64,000 bases of DNA from Geomonas oryzisoli (GCF_018986915.1 NZ_CP076723.1:248001-312000), one strand, 5' to 3'; positions 29,136 to 39,587 are shown, counted from the stretch's first letter. The notes: generated by a model from the sequence alone, not told the origin. Program-made: numbers and translations.

Positions 29136-30397
29136 CACAGGGCAGAGGGAACATCCTGGTGGTCGACGACACTCCGGCCAACCTGCAGCTTTTGGAGTCG
29201 ATCCTGCAGGAGCGAGGCTACACGGTCCGGGCGGCCATCAACGGCCGTCTCGCCATCAAGGCGGCCCGGCTCCAGCCCCCCGACCTGGTCATGCTGGACA
29301 TAAACATGCCGGAGATGAACGGCTTCGAGGTGTGCCGCGAGCTGAAGAACGACCCCGGGTTGGCCGGCATTCCCGTGATCTTCGTGTCGGCGGCGGTGGA
29401 AACCGCGGACAAGCTGCACGCCTTCGAGGAAGGGGGGGTGGACTACGTCACCAAGCCTTTCCAGCCGCTGGAGGTGCTGGCCCGGGTGGAAACCCATCTC
29501 GAGCTGGCCAGGGTGCGCGCGGAACTGGAGCGGCAAAACCAGGCCCTGGCGCGGGCGCTGCAGAACCTGACCCGGGCGCAGACCCAGCTGGTCCAGTCGG
29601 AGAAGATGGCGGCGCTGGGACTGTTGACCGCCGGCGTCGCCCACGAGCTCAACAACCCCCTCAACTTCATATCCGCCAGCGTCCAGGGGCTGCAAAAGAC
29701 GGTGGCCCCGGTCGACCAGCTGATGGTGCTCTGCCAGGACCTGGCGGGGGGGGAGGCCGGCGCGGTGCCGGGGCGGCTCGAGGCCTGGATCGGAGCCAAC
29801 CACCCCGAGGAGCTGCGCCAGGAGATGAACGAGCTGGTGAGTAACGCCTGTTACGGTGCCAACAGGGCCGCCGAGATCGTCGCCAGCCTGCGCATATTCT
29901 CCCGGCTGGATGAGGCCGACAGGAAAAACGTCAACCTGCATGAATGCCTCGATGCCGCCCTGCTGCTGTTGCACAACCGCTACAAGGACCACATCCGCAT
30001 CGAGCGCCGCTACGGGGACCTCCCTTTGTGGCTGTGCCAGCCGGGAAGGCTCAACCAGGTGTTCATGAACCTTTTGGGAAACGCGGTGGACGCCATCAAC
30101 GCCAAGCCGGCTCATGCCGCCAACGACGTGATCCGGGTCAGCACCAGGCTGGAGGAGCGCGAGGGGCACTCCTGCGCCGTCGTCGAGATCGCGGACACGG
30201 GGATCGGCATGAGCGACGAGGTCAAGCAGCATCTCTTCGAGCCGTTCTTCACCACCAAGGAGGTGGGGGGCGGGGTCGGCCTCGGGCTGGCCATCTCGCA
30301 CGGCATCGTGCGCGACCACGAAGGGAGCATCGAAGTGGAGAGCCAGGCCGGGCAGGGGAGCCTGTTCCGGGTGGTGCTGCCGCAGTTCGAAGCCTAG
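29132..30397 (+). CDS. Cytoplasmic receiver-histidine kinase protein
   Basis: A 421-aa soluble protein. The N-terminal receiver (about 5-120) has Asp56 in VMLDINMPEMNG and the conserved Lys in YVTKPFQP. A coiled coil leads to HisKA with His171 in TAGVAHELNNPLNF and an HATPase domain (GIGMSDEVKQHLFEPFFTTK, GGGVGLGLAI). It lacks transmembrane helices and a sensor, so it probably takes phosphate or signal from the two membrane kinases encoded upstream; this is inferred from operon position. Confidence 0.87.
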   Translation: MTQGRGNILVVDDTPANLQLLESILQERGYTVRAAINGRLAIKAARLQPPDLVMLDINMPEMNGFEVCRELKNDPGLAGIPVIFVSAAVETADKLHAFEEGGVDYVTKPFQPLEVLARVETHLELARVRAELERQNQALARALQNLTRAQTQLVQSEKMAALGLLTAGVAHELNNPLNFISASVQGLQKTVAPVDQLMVLCQDLAGGEAGAVPGRLEAWIGANHPEELRQEMNELVSNACYGANRAAEIVASLRIFSRLDEADRKNVNLHECLDAALLLLHNRYKDHIRIERRYGDLPLWLCQPGRLNQVFMNLLGNAVDAINAKPAHAANDVIRVSTRLEEREGHSCAVVEIADTGIGMSDEVKQHLFEPFFTTKEVGGGVGLGLAISHGIVRDHEGSIEVESQAGQGSLFRVVLPQFEA

Positions 30398-30415
30398 GGG
30401 AAAGGAACTTCAACC

Positions 30416-32698
30416 ATGGAAGACCTGCAATCCGCCGCCAGACCGAAACTGCTGTATGTCGACGACGAGCGCCCGAACCTGGTGGCCCTGCGCGCGCTGT
30501 TGCGCGACACCTACGAGGTACTGATAGCGGAGAGGGCGGAGGACGCCTTCATTTTGCTGGAGAGCCATGACATCCCCCTGATCGTGTCCGATCAGCGCAT
30601 GCCGGGCATGACCGGCACCGAGTTCCTGGAGAAGGTGGCGGAGGCCTATCCCGACAACGCCCGCATGATCCTCACCGGGTATGCCGACATCGACGCCGTC
30701 ATCGAGGCCATCAACCGCAGCCAGATCTACTACTACTTCAAGAAACCGTGGAACGAGACCGAAATCCGCCTTACCCTGGCCAACGCGCTGGATTCGGTCC
30801 GGACCCGCCGCAAGCTGATCGACAGTGAACGCCGGTTCCGGAGCACCTTCGAGCAGGCGGGGCTGGGAATCGCCCACCTCCAACTGCACGGGGAGATCCT
30901 CAGGGCGAACAGCCAGTTGCAGGAATTCCTGGGGAGATCGGAGGCGGAGTTGCTGGGGCAGCCGTTCCGGAACTGGTTCGCCGGGTTCGACCCCGAGGAG
31001 CTGCTGTCGGCGCCGGGCCGGGTCGCGGTGCGGGAGGCGTCGGTGCCGGTCCCCAGCGGGGCGCGCTGGAGCCGCCTTACCTCTTCAGTCTCGCTGGACG
31101 GCAAGGGAGTCCCCGATTACCTGATCGCCCTGGTCGACGACCTGACCGAGCGCAGGCATACCGAGGAGCAGGTGATCAAGCTGTCGCACGCCGTCGAGCA
31201 GTGCCCGGTGTCGATCCGCATCACCGACCGCAACGGAGTGGTCGAGTTCGTGAATCCCAGGTTCACCGAGATGACCGGTTACTCGGCGGAGGACGTGGTA
31301 GGCAAGCCCGCGGACGTCTTTCTCACCTCGCAAGACGACGCCGGCAGCGCGAAGAGCGAGCTGCAGGCCTGCCTCGCCGCCGGCGCCGCATGGGAAGGGG
31401 AGCGGTTGCACCACAGAAAGGACGGCGCATCCTTCTGGGCCAGGGTCACCGTTTCGCCCATCAGCAACAGGCAGGGGGAGGTGACCCACTACCTGATCCT
31501 GAAGGATGACATCACCGAGCGGCACAAGCTCGAGGAGCAGCTCAGGCAATCCCAGAAGATGGAGGCGATCGGGCAGCTCGCCGGCGGCGTCGCCCATGAC
31601 TTCAACAACATCCTCATGGTCATCATGGGGTTTGGTTCGATGCTCACCGCGGACGCCCTGCTGAGCTCGCAACAGAAGGAGAAGGTGGAGCACATACTCG
31701 AGTCGGCGGACAAGGGGGCCCAGCTCACTGCAAGCCTGCTCGCCTTCTCGCGCAAACAGGTGATGAAGCTCGAGGTGGTGAACCTAAACGATGTCATCCT
31801 CCACGTGGAGAAGTTTCTGACCCGGGTCATCGGCGAGGATGTCCAGCTCAGGTCGGTGCTCAGCGCCGCTCCACTGTCGGTCAACGTCGACTGCGGCCAG
31901 ATCGAACAGGTGCTGATGAACCTCGCTACCAACGCCCGCGACGCCATGCCCAAGGGAGGTGTGCTGACCATAGAGACGTCGAGTCAGGCGCTCGAAGAGC
32001 GTAGCGTCATGCCCCACGATACCGGCGAACCGGGCAACTACGCAGTCATTTCCGTCTCCGATACCGGCCTGGGCATGGACGAGGCAACCCGGTCCAGGAT
32101 CTTCGAACCCTTTTTCACCACCAAGGAGCAGGGGAAGGGGACCGGGCTCGGTATGTCCATCGTGTACGGCATCGTCAAGCAGCACAACGGATACGTCAAC
32201 GTCTACAGCGAACCGCAGGTCGGCACCACCTTCCGCATCTATCTCCCGCTCATCGAGACGGTGGAGGCGGGCCAGAGGCGGCAGGGGGATTTCGCCCCCC
32301 CCAGGGCGGGATCGGAAACCATCCTGGTCGCCGAGGACGAGCCGGTCCTGCGCGAGCTGCTGCAAAGCATCCTCACCGAGTACGGTTACCGGGTCATCCT
32401 AGCCGAGGACGGGCTCGATGCGGTCGAGAAGTTCCGCGCGGCGGAGAGCGTCGACCTGGTGCTGATGGACATGATCATGCCGAGGATGAACGGCAAGGAG
32501 GCCTGCGACTCGATCAGGAGCACGGCACCGGGGGTGAAGGTGGCGTTCACGAGCGGCTACACCAGGGATTTCGTGTACCTGCGCGATTCCATAGACGCCG
32601 GAACCGAGCTGATCATGAAACCGGTGCAGCCCATGGAGCTCTTGCGGCGGGTGCGGGACATCCTGGACAGGGAACCGGCGGCTGGAGCCCGTGTCTAG
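30416..32698 (+). CDS. Hybrid REC-PAS-PAS-histidine kinase-REC protein
   Basis: A 760-aa soluble phosphorelay protein. REC1 is about 10-125 with Asp59 in LIVSDQRMPGMTG, a receiver of the RpfG/HupR type with an FKKPW motif. Two PAS domains follow (about 135-250 and 255-375). HisKA has His394 in GGVAHDFNNILMV, then HATPase, and REC2 has Asp685 in VLMDMIMPRMNG. It begins 18 bp after the previous gene and is the last tightly linked member of the operon. It has no DNA-binding output, so the final effector lies elsewhere. Confidence 0.87.
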   Translation: MEDLQSAARPKLLYVDDERPNLVALRALLRDTYEVLIAERAEDAFILLESHDIPLIVSDQRMPGMTGTEFLEKVAEAYPDNARMILTGYADIDAVIEAINRSQIYYYFKKPWNETEIRLTLANALDSVRTRRKLIDSERRFRSTFEQAGLGIAHLQLHGEILRANSQLQEFLGRSEAELLGQPFRNWFAGFDPEELLSAPGRVAVREASVPVPSGARWSRLTSSVSLDGKGVPDYLIALVDDLTERRHTEEQVIKLSHAVEQCPVSIRITDRNGVVEFVNPRFTEMTGYSAEDVVGKPADVFLTSQDDAGSAKSELQACLAAGAAWEGERLHHRKDGASFWARVTVSPISNRQGEVTHYLILKDDITERHKLEEQLRQSQKMEAIGQLAGGVAHDFNNILMVIMGFGSMLTADALLSSQQKEKVEHILESADKGAQLTASLLAFSRKQVMKLEVVNLNDVILHVEKFLTRVIGEDVQLRSVLSAAPLSVNVDCGQIEQVLMNLATNARDAMPKGGVLTIETSSQALEERSVMPHDTGEPGNYAVISVSDTGLGMDEATRSRIFEPFFTTKEQGKGTGLGMSIVYGIVKQHNGYVNVYSEPQVGTTFRIYLPLIETVEAGQRRQGDFAPPRAGSETILVAEDEPVLRELLQSILTEYGYRVILAEDGLDAVEKFRAAESVDLVLMDMIMPRMNGKEACDSIRSTAPGVKVAFTSGYTRDFVYLRDSIDAGTELIMKPVQPMELLRRVRDILDREPAAGARV

Positions 32699-32814
32699 CC
32701 TGCTGGGGGGCAATGGTGCCAGGTGAGGGGGCGGCTGCTGCCGGGAAAGCAGCAGTCGGTGAAGATCTGGGGCAGCCTTTCACAGATGGCAGCTGACAAA
32801 GGCAACTTTAAGGT

Positions 32815-34998
32815 ATGGATAAGCTGAATCCAAATACAGACGCTGACACCGCCTTGGCCAAGTCAGTCAATGTCCTAAAGCGACACCTGTTTTCTGGCGT
32901 GCTGTTGCTGAACCTTGTCGTGGCCGGGATGATAACTTTCACCGTGGTGCAAAGCAGGGAAGCGTATCGCAGCCGGGCCGAGATAACGACCCAGAACCTC
33001 GCCAAGGTGATCGATGCCAACATCTCCGGCATCGTTTCCAAGATAGACATCGCCCTGCTCGCGGTCTGCGACGAATATGAGCGACAGCTTACAACGGGGG
33101 CGATAGCACCAAAGGAACTGAACAGCTTCATCGTGCGCCAGCACAAAAGGCTCCCCGAGCTGGTAGCTCTCAGGGCCACCGATCCTTCCGGCATGGCCAT
33201 CTACGGCCCCGAAGTCACGCCGGCCACCACCAAGAGTCTCGCCCACCGGGACTACTTCAGCTCTCAGCGTGACAACCCGGCCCTTGGTCTGGTGATCTCG
33301 AAACCCCTGGTGGGAGGCATCTCCGGGAGATGGATGATTGTGCTTTCCAGAAGAGTCAACTTCCCCGATGGCTCGTTCGCCGGTCTGGTCTATGCCGGCA
33401 TCACGCTCGACTACCTCTCGCAAAGCTTCGCCACGGTCAACGTCGGCAAACAGGGATTGTTGTCCCTGGTGGCGGCAGACCGGACCCTGTTGGCGCGTTA
33501 CCCGAAGCTTAGTCGTCCGCCGGGGGCGCCGGAAGTAAAGATCGAGTCGCCGCAGTTCAAGGCCTTGCTGGCGTCCGGGCAGGAATCCGGCACCTACCGG
33601 GCCAAAAGCAGCGTCGACGGACGCGACCGCATCTACTCCTTCAGGAAGGTATCACTGTCGCAGCCGCTCTATGTCTTCGTGGCCCTGGCTACCGCCGACT
33701 ATCTTGCCGGCTGGTACGGGGAGGTTTACCACGGCGTTTTTTTCATGCTGGTCTTCCTGATCATCACCATCGCCCTCGCACTGATCTTCAGCAGGCAGTG
33801 GGATCGCAGTCGCAGGGCGGAGCAGGCGCTGAAGGCGTTGGAAGACGAGCGGCTGAAAATGGAGAAGCTTGAATCGCTGGGGGTGCTGGCAGGGGGCATA
33901 GCGCATGACTTCAACAACATCCTGACCGGAATCCTGGGCAACATCTCCTTTGCCAGGCTGCAGATAGCGCCGGTGCACGGTGCACAACCGCTGCTGGAGG
34001 CGGCGGAGAAGGCAGGTCTGCGCGCCGGGGACCTGGCCAAACAGCTGCTTACCTTTGCCAGGGGGGGAGCGCCGGTCCGCGAGGTCTCCTCGGTGGCGTT
34101 CCTGGTCGATGAGGCCGTTTCCCTCACCTTGAGCGGTTCCAACGTGAAGGGGGTGGTCGACATCCCGCCCCACCTGAGTGCGGTCCAGGCCGACGTGGGG
34201 CAGATGTGCCAGGCATTCAGAAACATCATCATCAATGCGGCACAAGCCATGCCCGATGGCGGGGTGCTGAACATCGCCGCGCGCGACGTACTGCTCGATG
34301 CCGCTAACACGGTCAAGCTTCCCCCCGGACCCTACGTGGTCATCGACTTCACGGACCACGGCCCGGGGATCCCGGAGACTTCGCTCAAGAAGGTTTTCGA
34401 TCCCTACTTCAGTACCAAGCCCAAGGGGAGGGGCCTGGGGCTCGCGTCGACATACTCCATCGTCAAAAGGCATGGCGGCAGTCTCAGTGTCGTTTCACGA
34501 GTCGGTGAGGGGAGCACCTTCACCATCCACCTCCCCTCCCTGGGCAGGGCGTTCCAGGCGCAGGAACCGGAGGCGACGGCGTCCGGGCAGGGATCGCTTG
34601 CCCCGGTTTCCATACTGGTCATGGACGATGAGGAAGTCATACGCCAGCTTGCGGAAGGGATGCTGCAGCATTTGGGGCACCGGGTCCGTACCTGTGCGGA
34701 CGGGACGGAAGCGGTGAGTCTTTACCGGGAGGCTCTGCAGGCGGGGAGGCCTTTCGGTCTGGTTCTGACCGATCTTACCGTCCCGGGAGGAATAGGGGGG
34801 CGCGAGGCCGCCCAGCAGATCCTGGCGCTGGATCCCCAGGCGCGCCTTGTGGTGATGAGCGGCTATTCGAACGACCCGGTCATGGCCAGCTTCCGGGAGT
34901 ACGGCTTCGTCAAGGCCCTTTACAAGCCGTTCGGGGTCGAGGCGCTGGCCGCGCTGCTGGAATCGCTGCCCTCGCTGACGCGAGAGGAAAACAGCTGA
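32815..34998 (+). CDS. Cache-domain hybrid sensor histidine kinase
   Basis: A 727-aa membrane kinase: a first transmembrane helix at about 22-42, a periplasmic double-Cache sensor (about 45-295), a second transmembrane helix (VFFMLVFLIITIALALIF, about 303-322), HisKA with His364 in GGIAHDFNNILTG, HATPase (DHGPGIPE, GRGLGLAS), and a C-terminal receiver with Asp653 in VLTDLTVPGG. It follows the four-gene operon after 116 bp and may have its own promoter. It converges on the next kinase. Confidence 0.87.
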   Translation: MDKLNPNTDADTALAKSVNVLKRHLFSGVLLLNLVVAGMITFTVVQSREAYRSRAEITTQNLAKVIDANISGIVSKIDIALLAVCDEYERQLTTGAIAPKELNSFIVRQHKRLPELVALRATDPSGMAIYGPEVTPATTKSLAHRDYFSSQRDNPALGLVISKPLVGGISGRWMIVLSRRVNFPDGSFAGLVYAGITLDYLSQSFATVNVGKQGLLSLVAADRTLLARYPKLSRPPGAPEVKIESPQFKALLASGQESGTYRAKSSVDGRDRIYSFRKVSLSQPLYVFVALATADYLAGWYGEVYHGVFFMLVFLIITIALALIFSRQWDRSRRAEQALKALEDERLKMEKLESLGVLAGGIAHDFNNILTGILGNISFARLQIAPVHGAQPLLEAAEKAGLRAGDLAKQLLTFARGGAPVREVSSVAFLVDEAVSLTLSGSNVKGVVDIPPHLSAVQADVGQMCQAFRNIIINAAQAMPDGGVLNIAARDVLLDAANTVKLPPGPYVVIDFTDHGPGIPETSLKKVFDPYFSTKPKGRGLGLASTYSIVKRHGGSLSVVSRVGEGSTFTIHLPSLGRAFQAQEPEATASGQGSLAPVSILVMDDEEVIRQLAEGMLQHLGHRVRTCADGTEAVSLYREALQAGRPFGLVLTDLTVPGGIGGREAAQQILALDPQARLVVMSGYSNDPVMASFREYGFVKALYKPFGVEALAALLESLPSLTREENS

Positions 34999-35046
34999 AG
35001 TCGGGGGCGCCCGCGGCAACGCCTGCGCAGGCCGGGGAAACCAAGC

Positions 35047-37914
35047 TTACTGTGCCAGCATCTGGGCGATCTTCTCGTTAAGCTTCCTCGCGTCCAGCGG
35101 TTTGGGGATGTAGTGCATCCCTTCCTCCACGATGCCGCGCTGGGCCACGATGTCGGCGGTGTACCCCGACATGAACAGCACCTTCACCTCCGGCCGGATC
35201 GCCCTGATCCGCTCGGTCATCTCCCGCCCGTTCATCCCCGGCATCACCACGTCGGTCAGCACCAGGTCGATACTCTCCCCCTTGCCGCAGATCTCGATGG
35301 CCTGTGTCGGGCTCTGCGCCTGGATCACTGTGTACCCCATCTCCTCCAGCATCCGGGTCGTGGTCCACAGGAGCATCTCCTCGTCCTCCACCAGGAGCAC
35401 GGTACCGCTGCCGGTGGAGGGGATGGCGGCGTCGACCTCCTCCGCATCGGGCTTCGCATCGGGCAGACGCGGGAAGTAGATGGTGAACACGGTGCCGTGC
35501 CCCGGCTCGCTGTAGACGGTGATGAACCCGTTGTTCTGTGAGACGATGCCGTACACGGTGGCGAGGCCGAGCCCGGTCCCAACGCCCAGCCCCTTGGTGG
35601 TGAAGAACGGCTCGAAGATGTGATCCCGGGTTTCCCGGTCCATGCCGATGCCGGTGTCGCTCACGGTCAGCTTCACGTAGTCGCCGGGGGTGCAGCCGGA
35701 GTGATGCCGGCAGTAATCGGCGTCGAGGCGGACGTTGGCGGTCTCGATGTTGAGGGTGCCGCCGTCGGGCATGGCGTCGCGCGAATTGGCCGACAGGTTC
35801 ATGAGGATCTGGTCCACCTGGGACGGGTCGATGAGGACGGTCCAGATGGAGGTGGTCGGCTTGAAGCTGAGGCGGATATCCTCGCCGATCAGGCGGCAGA
35901 GCACCTTCTCCGCGTCGATGATCTGGCTGTTCAGGTTCACCGCCTTGGGCGAGACGATCTCCTTCCTGGAGAAGGCCAAAAGCTGCCGGGTGATCTCGCT
36001 GGAGCGCTGCGCCGCCTTCAGGATGTGCTCCAGGTACTTCTGCACCGGCGTGTCTTCGGGAAGCCGGTGCCGGCACAGTTCTGCCGAGCCGATGATGACG
36101 CCGAGCATGTTGTTGAAATCGTGCGCCACGCCGCCGGCCAGGCGTCCCACCGATTCCATTTTCTGCGACTGCCGCAGTTGCTCCTCCAGCTTCTTGTGTT
36201 CGGTCACGTCGCGCCAGATGCAGTAGTACACCTGATGATCCTGGATGTTGACGATCTTCGCGTTCACCTCGATGTTTCTCAGTTCACCGCTGCGGGTCCG
36301 CTGCACCGTCTCGAAGCTGCCACTGCCGCTGGCGAGGATATCGGCGATGCGCCCGCGGGTCTCCTCGTGCGTCTCCCGCGCTTCCACGTCGAAGATCGAC
36401 AGTTGGGCGAACTCTTCCCTGCTGTACCCCAGTTGCCGGCAGGCGGCGCCGTTGAAATTGATGAAGCGCGCCGTGGCCGGATCGATGATGACGATGCCGT
36501 CGGGGGACTGCTCCAGGAGGATGCGGTTGAACTGGGACTCCTCCTCGATCGCCCTCTCCATCTTCTTGCGCTCGGTGATGTCCGTGATGACGGCTATGCG
36601 GCAGGTTCTCCCCTTGTACGCCAGGTCGTGAGAGGTGACGACGATGGGGAACACGGTGCCGTCCTTGCGCCGATGGTGCCACTCACCGACATAGGTGTGG
36701 CCGGAAAGCCGCGCGGTCACACTGGCGATCTTTTCTTTCTCCTCTTCCGGGTAGAGGTCGATCAGGTGCAGCGATAGCACCTCCTCCCTGGTATAGCCGT
36801 AGCCGATCAGGAAGGCTTCGTTGACCGCCACCATCTCCATGGTGCCGCGTTCGTAGATGAGCATCGGGGCCGGGTTGTGCTCGAACATGTCGCGGTAGCG
36901 CTGCTCGCTCGCCCTCAATTCCGCTTCCGCTTCCCGGTGGGCCTCCTCCTCCTTGACGATCACCATCGCCTTGACCACGAACATGGAAACGGCCACCCCT
37001 CCCGCCAGCAGGATCAGCACGGCCAGCACCAGCCGGTTCCGGTACGCCGTAAGGGAGGCGAGGATTTCACGTTCCGACGACGTCACGGCGATGGACCAGA
37101 AGGTGTTGCCCATGCTTATGGGGTGGTAGACGGCGAGTTGCCGGGCCGGGGCGCCGTCGGGATCCCCGTCGGCGGGAGCGGTGTAGGTCGCCGTGCCGGA
37201 GCGCCCCTGCAGCATCTGCTTAGCCATGGCGAGCAGGGACGGGTACCCCTTGCCGTTGGCGAAGATGCTCCGGCCGCTGTGTCCGGGAACAGGGGAGTAG
37301 AGCTCGGTCCCGTCACGGCTGATCACCCAGGCGTGCCCAGTCTTGCCGATCCTGATCACGTCGAGGTAGCGCCCGGCGAGGTTCTGGAAGTTGATGACGA
37401 TGGCGATGCTGCCCCTGAAGCGGCTCCCCTGGTACACCGGCACGTGCAGGGCGATGGCGTCGTACCCCTGCACCGCCCTGAACACGTCGCTCACCACCGG
37501 TATCCGGGTGCGCAGCAGTTCCTGTATGTGCTTTTGCGACGAGATGTTCCTGCCGGCCGCCTCGCGTTGCGGGATGCTGACCAGGACGATGCCGTTCTCG
37601 TCCACCCGGGTGAAGGAGCGGATCTGCTCCCTGTGGGCGTCGTAGAAAAACTCCATCTGCTGCCGACCGGAGGCATCCGCCGCTGCGATCTCTTTCATGC
37701 GCGCCATGGAGGTGAGGATGCCGGTCCAGGTGCTGAAGTAGTCCTGGATTCCCTGGGCCGCCTGCTTGGCGTGGATCATCTGCTCGTCGTGCAGCCTCGA
37801 TATGGCGGACTCCCTGGCCTGCTGGTAGGCAAACAGGAAGACAAGGCCGCACAGGCAGGTACAGATGAGGACCAGGAATGCCAGTGCCGGTTTCTGGATC
37901 AGGCTTCGTTTCAT
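35047..37914 (-). CDS. Cache-PAS-PAS hybrid sensor histidine kinase
   Basis: A 955-aa membrane kinase on the minus strand. Transmembrane helix 1 is at about 10-30, a periplasmic double-Cache domain at about 33-285, and transmembrane helix 2 at about 294-317. PAS1 (about 340-450) and PAS2 (about 460-575) follow, then HisKA with His598 in GGVAHDFNNMLGV, HATPase (GVGTGLGLATVYGIV) and a receiver with Asp888 in VLTDVVMPGMNG. It converges with the preceding kinase, 48 bp between stops. The ligand is unknown. Confidence 0.88.
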   Translation of the reverse strand: MKRSLIQKPALAFLVLICTCLCGLVFLFAYQQARESAISRLHDEQMIHAKQAAQGIQDYFSTWTGILTSMARMKEIAAADASGRQQMEFFYDAHREQIRSFTRVDENGIVLVSIPQREAAGRNISSQKHIQELLRTRIPVVSDVFRAVQGYDAIALHVPVYQGSRFRGSIAIVINFQNLAGRYLDVIRIGKTGHAWVISRDGTELYSPVPGHSGRSIFANGKGYPSLLAMAKQMLQGRSGTATYTAPADGDPDGAPARQLAVYHPISMGNTFWSIAVTSSEREILASLTAYRNRLVLAVLILLAGGVAVSMFVVKAMVIVKEEEAHREAEAELRASEQRYRDMFEHNPAPMLIYERGTMEMVAVNEAFLIGYGYTREEVLSLHLIDLYPEEEKEKIASVTARLSGHTYVGEWHHRRKDGTVFPIVVTSHDLAYKGRTCRIAVITDITERKKMERAIEEESQFNRILLEQSPDGIVIIDPATARFINFNGAACRQLGYSREEFAQLSIFDVEARETHEETRGRIADILASGSGSFETVQRTRSGELRNIEVNAKIVNIQDHQVYYCIWRDVTEHKKLEEQLRQSQKMESVGRLAGGVAHDFNNMLGVIIGSAELCRHRLPEDTPVQKYLEHILKAAQRSSEITRQLLAFSRKEIVSPKAVNLNSQIIDAEKVLCRLIGEDIRLSFKPTTSIWTVLIDPSQVDQILMNLSANSRDAMPDGGTLNIETANVRLDADYCRHHSGCTPGDYVKLTVSDTGIGMDRETRDHIFEPFFTTKGLGVGTGLGLATVYGIVSQNNGFITVYSEPGHGTVFTIYFPRLPDAKPDAEEVDAAIPSTGSGTVLLVEDEEMLLWTTTRMLEEMGYTVIQAQSPTQAIEICGKGESIDLVLTDVVMPGMNGREMTERIRAIRPEVKVLFMSGYTADIVAQRGIVEEGMHYIPKPLDARKLNEKIAQMLAQ

Positions 37915-38090
37915 TGACTGGGGCGTCCTTCAGCCGGAGAGAATGGGAGTGCGCTACGGCTCTTATCGGAATTTCGTGGGGAAAAATGAAGTGATAGTGA
38001 AAGGCATAGGCGCGGGGCTGATCGTTGAAAAAGCCGGGACGGTCGCTACAATAGGTGAGCTTATTTTAATTTATGCTGTGGGGGCTTGCC

Positions 38091-39587
38091 ATGGAAAGCT
38101 ACAAGGAAATTGTCGCTCTAGTCCTCGCTGCAGCCACTGCCTTCTTCTACCTGCTCTGGTTCTTGCTCCCCCCCGTCCGCCTGGTCTGGCGCTGCCTCGC
38201 CATCCAGGAAAACCTCCCCGTCCTGAACACGCTTAAGGCCTGCTATGACTCCGCCTGGCCCTTCCGCCCGGCCTTGTTCAGAAGGCAGATGCGGCTGTGG
38301 CTGGAGCTGCGGCTTTTGCACCCCAAGCCGCGCCGTGAGCCCAGGTGGTTCTTCGACGCGAAGACCAAGCGCTACCAGCTGCAGTACGACGACACTGCCT
38401 ACCGGCAGGCTGTGGCCGAGTGGAAACGCTCGACCCGCGCCAAGTTCGGGGCGCTCAAGATCAAGGAGAGGGAGCCGGTGATCGAGGTGGTGGACGTCTT
38501 CCGCCTCAATGACGACGGCACCAAGGACGGCATCAAACAGTACCTGCTTGCCGTGTCCCAGTTGAGACTCTCGCTGGACGAGCAGGCCTCGTTTCTGTGC
38601 AGCGTCAAGATCGAGCACGGCTTTTTGTTGCCGCTGAACCTCCTGGCGGGGCTCATGTCCCGCTTCGCCGACGACTGGGATCCCATCATCTCCTGTTACG
38701 ACCGCATGGCCGACCGCGCCTTCTCTCCGCAGCAGATGACCATCTTCAACCTGTGGCTGCTATGGGGGCCGAGCGTGCCCATCTGCAGCTGCGACCAGTG
38801 GGGCGGGCCGGTCACCCTGCAGTACGGCTTCGGCGACGAGAACAATTCCGTGCGGGTCAGGGTGAGGGACGAGAGGAAGGAGCAGTTGCTGGCCGATCTG
38901 CGCAAGGCGGTGGCGGCGAGAAGCAGCACCGCCCACCCCGCCCTGCATGCCAGCGTCACCGGGAGGCTGTGGCCCCCAAGCAGCTTTTTCCAGGGGGAGA
39001 TCTGCGGGGCGCAGCAGGAGCTTTTGAACCCGGACCGCGAGGCCTTCATCCTCGAGTACGAGGGGCACAGCGTGATCGGCAATCCGGCGAGCTCGAGGCT
39101 TTTCTACACGGGGTACGTGTGGGCGCTGTTCGTGGTGGGGCGGGAGCAGAAGCCGACCGGGGAGCAGGTGCGCCAGGAGCCGTGGCTGCACGTGATCCCG
39201 TTCTTCGAGCACGGCAACATCGTGGACGAGTCCTGCTACAACATGGCCAAACTGCAGCTGGCGCTCAAAGTGATCAACTTCGTGAAGACCAGCGGTCACC
39301 TGGAGGCCGACCCGGGGCTCGCCCCGTTGAGGCTTTGGTACGTGTGTGCCCTGGACGACTCCGGGTGCGGGCGCGATATCGAGGTGCTCCCCAAGGGGAA
39401 GAGCATCCGCGGCATCCTCGACGAGCTGCTCTCGGAGAGCGAGCACAGGCCGCTCAAGAAGCGGATCGTCACCGACGACCGCGGTTATTGCCAGTTCCTG
39501 TCGGGGTGCCACCTGTCCAAGGTGGTGTCAGGGCTCTTCGACGCCATCGCCGGAAGCACGGGGCGCGGTGCGGGCGGGCAGGGTTAG
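38091..39587 (+). CDS. Large hypothetical membrane-anchored protein
   Basis: A 498-aa protein I do not recognise. One N-terminal membrane helix (IVALVLAAATAFFYLLWFLLPPVRLVW) is followed by about 460 largely soluble residues, so it is probably cytoplasm-facing and anchored. Notable features are a Trp-rich middle, a CSCDQWGG patch and a conserved-looking GKSIRGILDELLSE near the C-terminus. ATG 38091 has a G-rich site upstream; ATG 38073 is also in frame. It ends 4 bp inside the convergent DUF4337 gene. Confidence 0.7.
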   Translation: MESYKEIVALVLAAATAFFYLLWFLLPPVRLVWRCLAIQENLPVLNTLKACYDSAWPFRPALFRRQMRLWLELRLLHPKPRREPRWFFDAKTKRYQLQYDDTAYRQAVAEWKRSTRAKFGALKIKEREPVIEVVDVFRLNDDGTKDGIKQYLLAVSQLRLSLDEQASFLCSVKIEHGFLLPLNLLAGLMSRFADDWDPIISCYDRMADRAFSPQQMTIFNLWLLWGPSVPICSCDQWGGPVTLQYGFGDENNSVRVRVRDERKEQLLADLRKAVAARSSTAHPALHASVTGRLWPPSSFFQGEICGAQQELLNPDREAFILEYEGHSVIGNPASSRLFYTGYVWALFVVGREQKPTGEQVRQEPWLHVIPFFEHGNIVDESCYNMAKLQLALKVINFVKTSGHLEADPGLAPLRLWYVCALDDSGCGRDIEVLPKGKSIRGILDELLSESEHRPLKKRIVTDDRGYCQFLSGCHLSKVVSGLFDAIAGSTGRGAGGQG

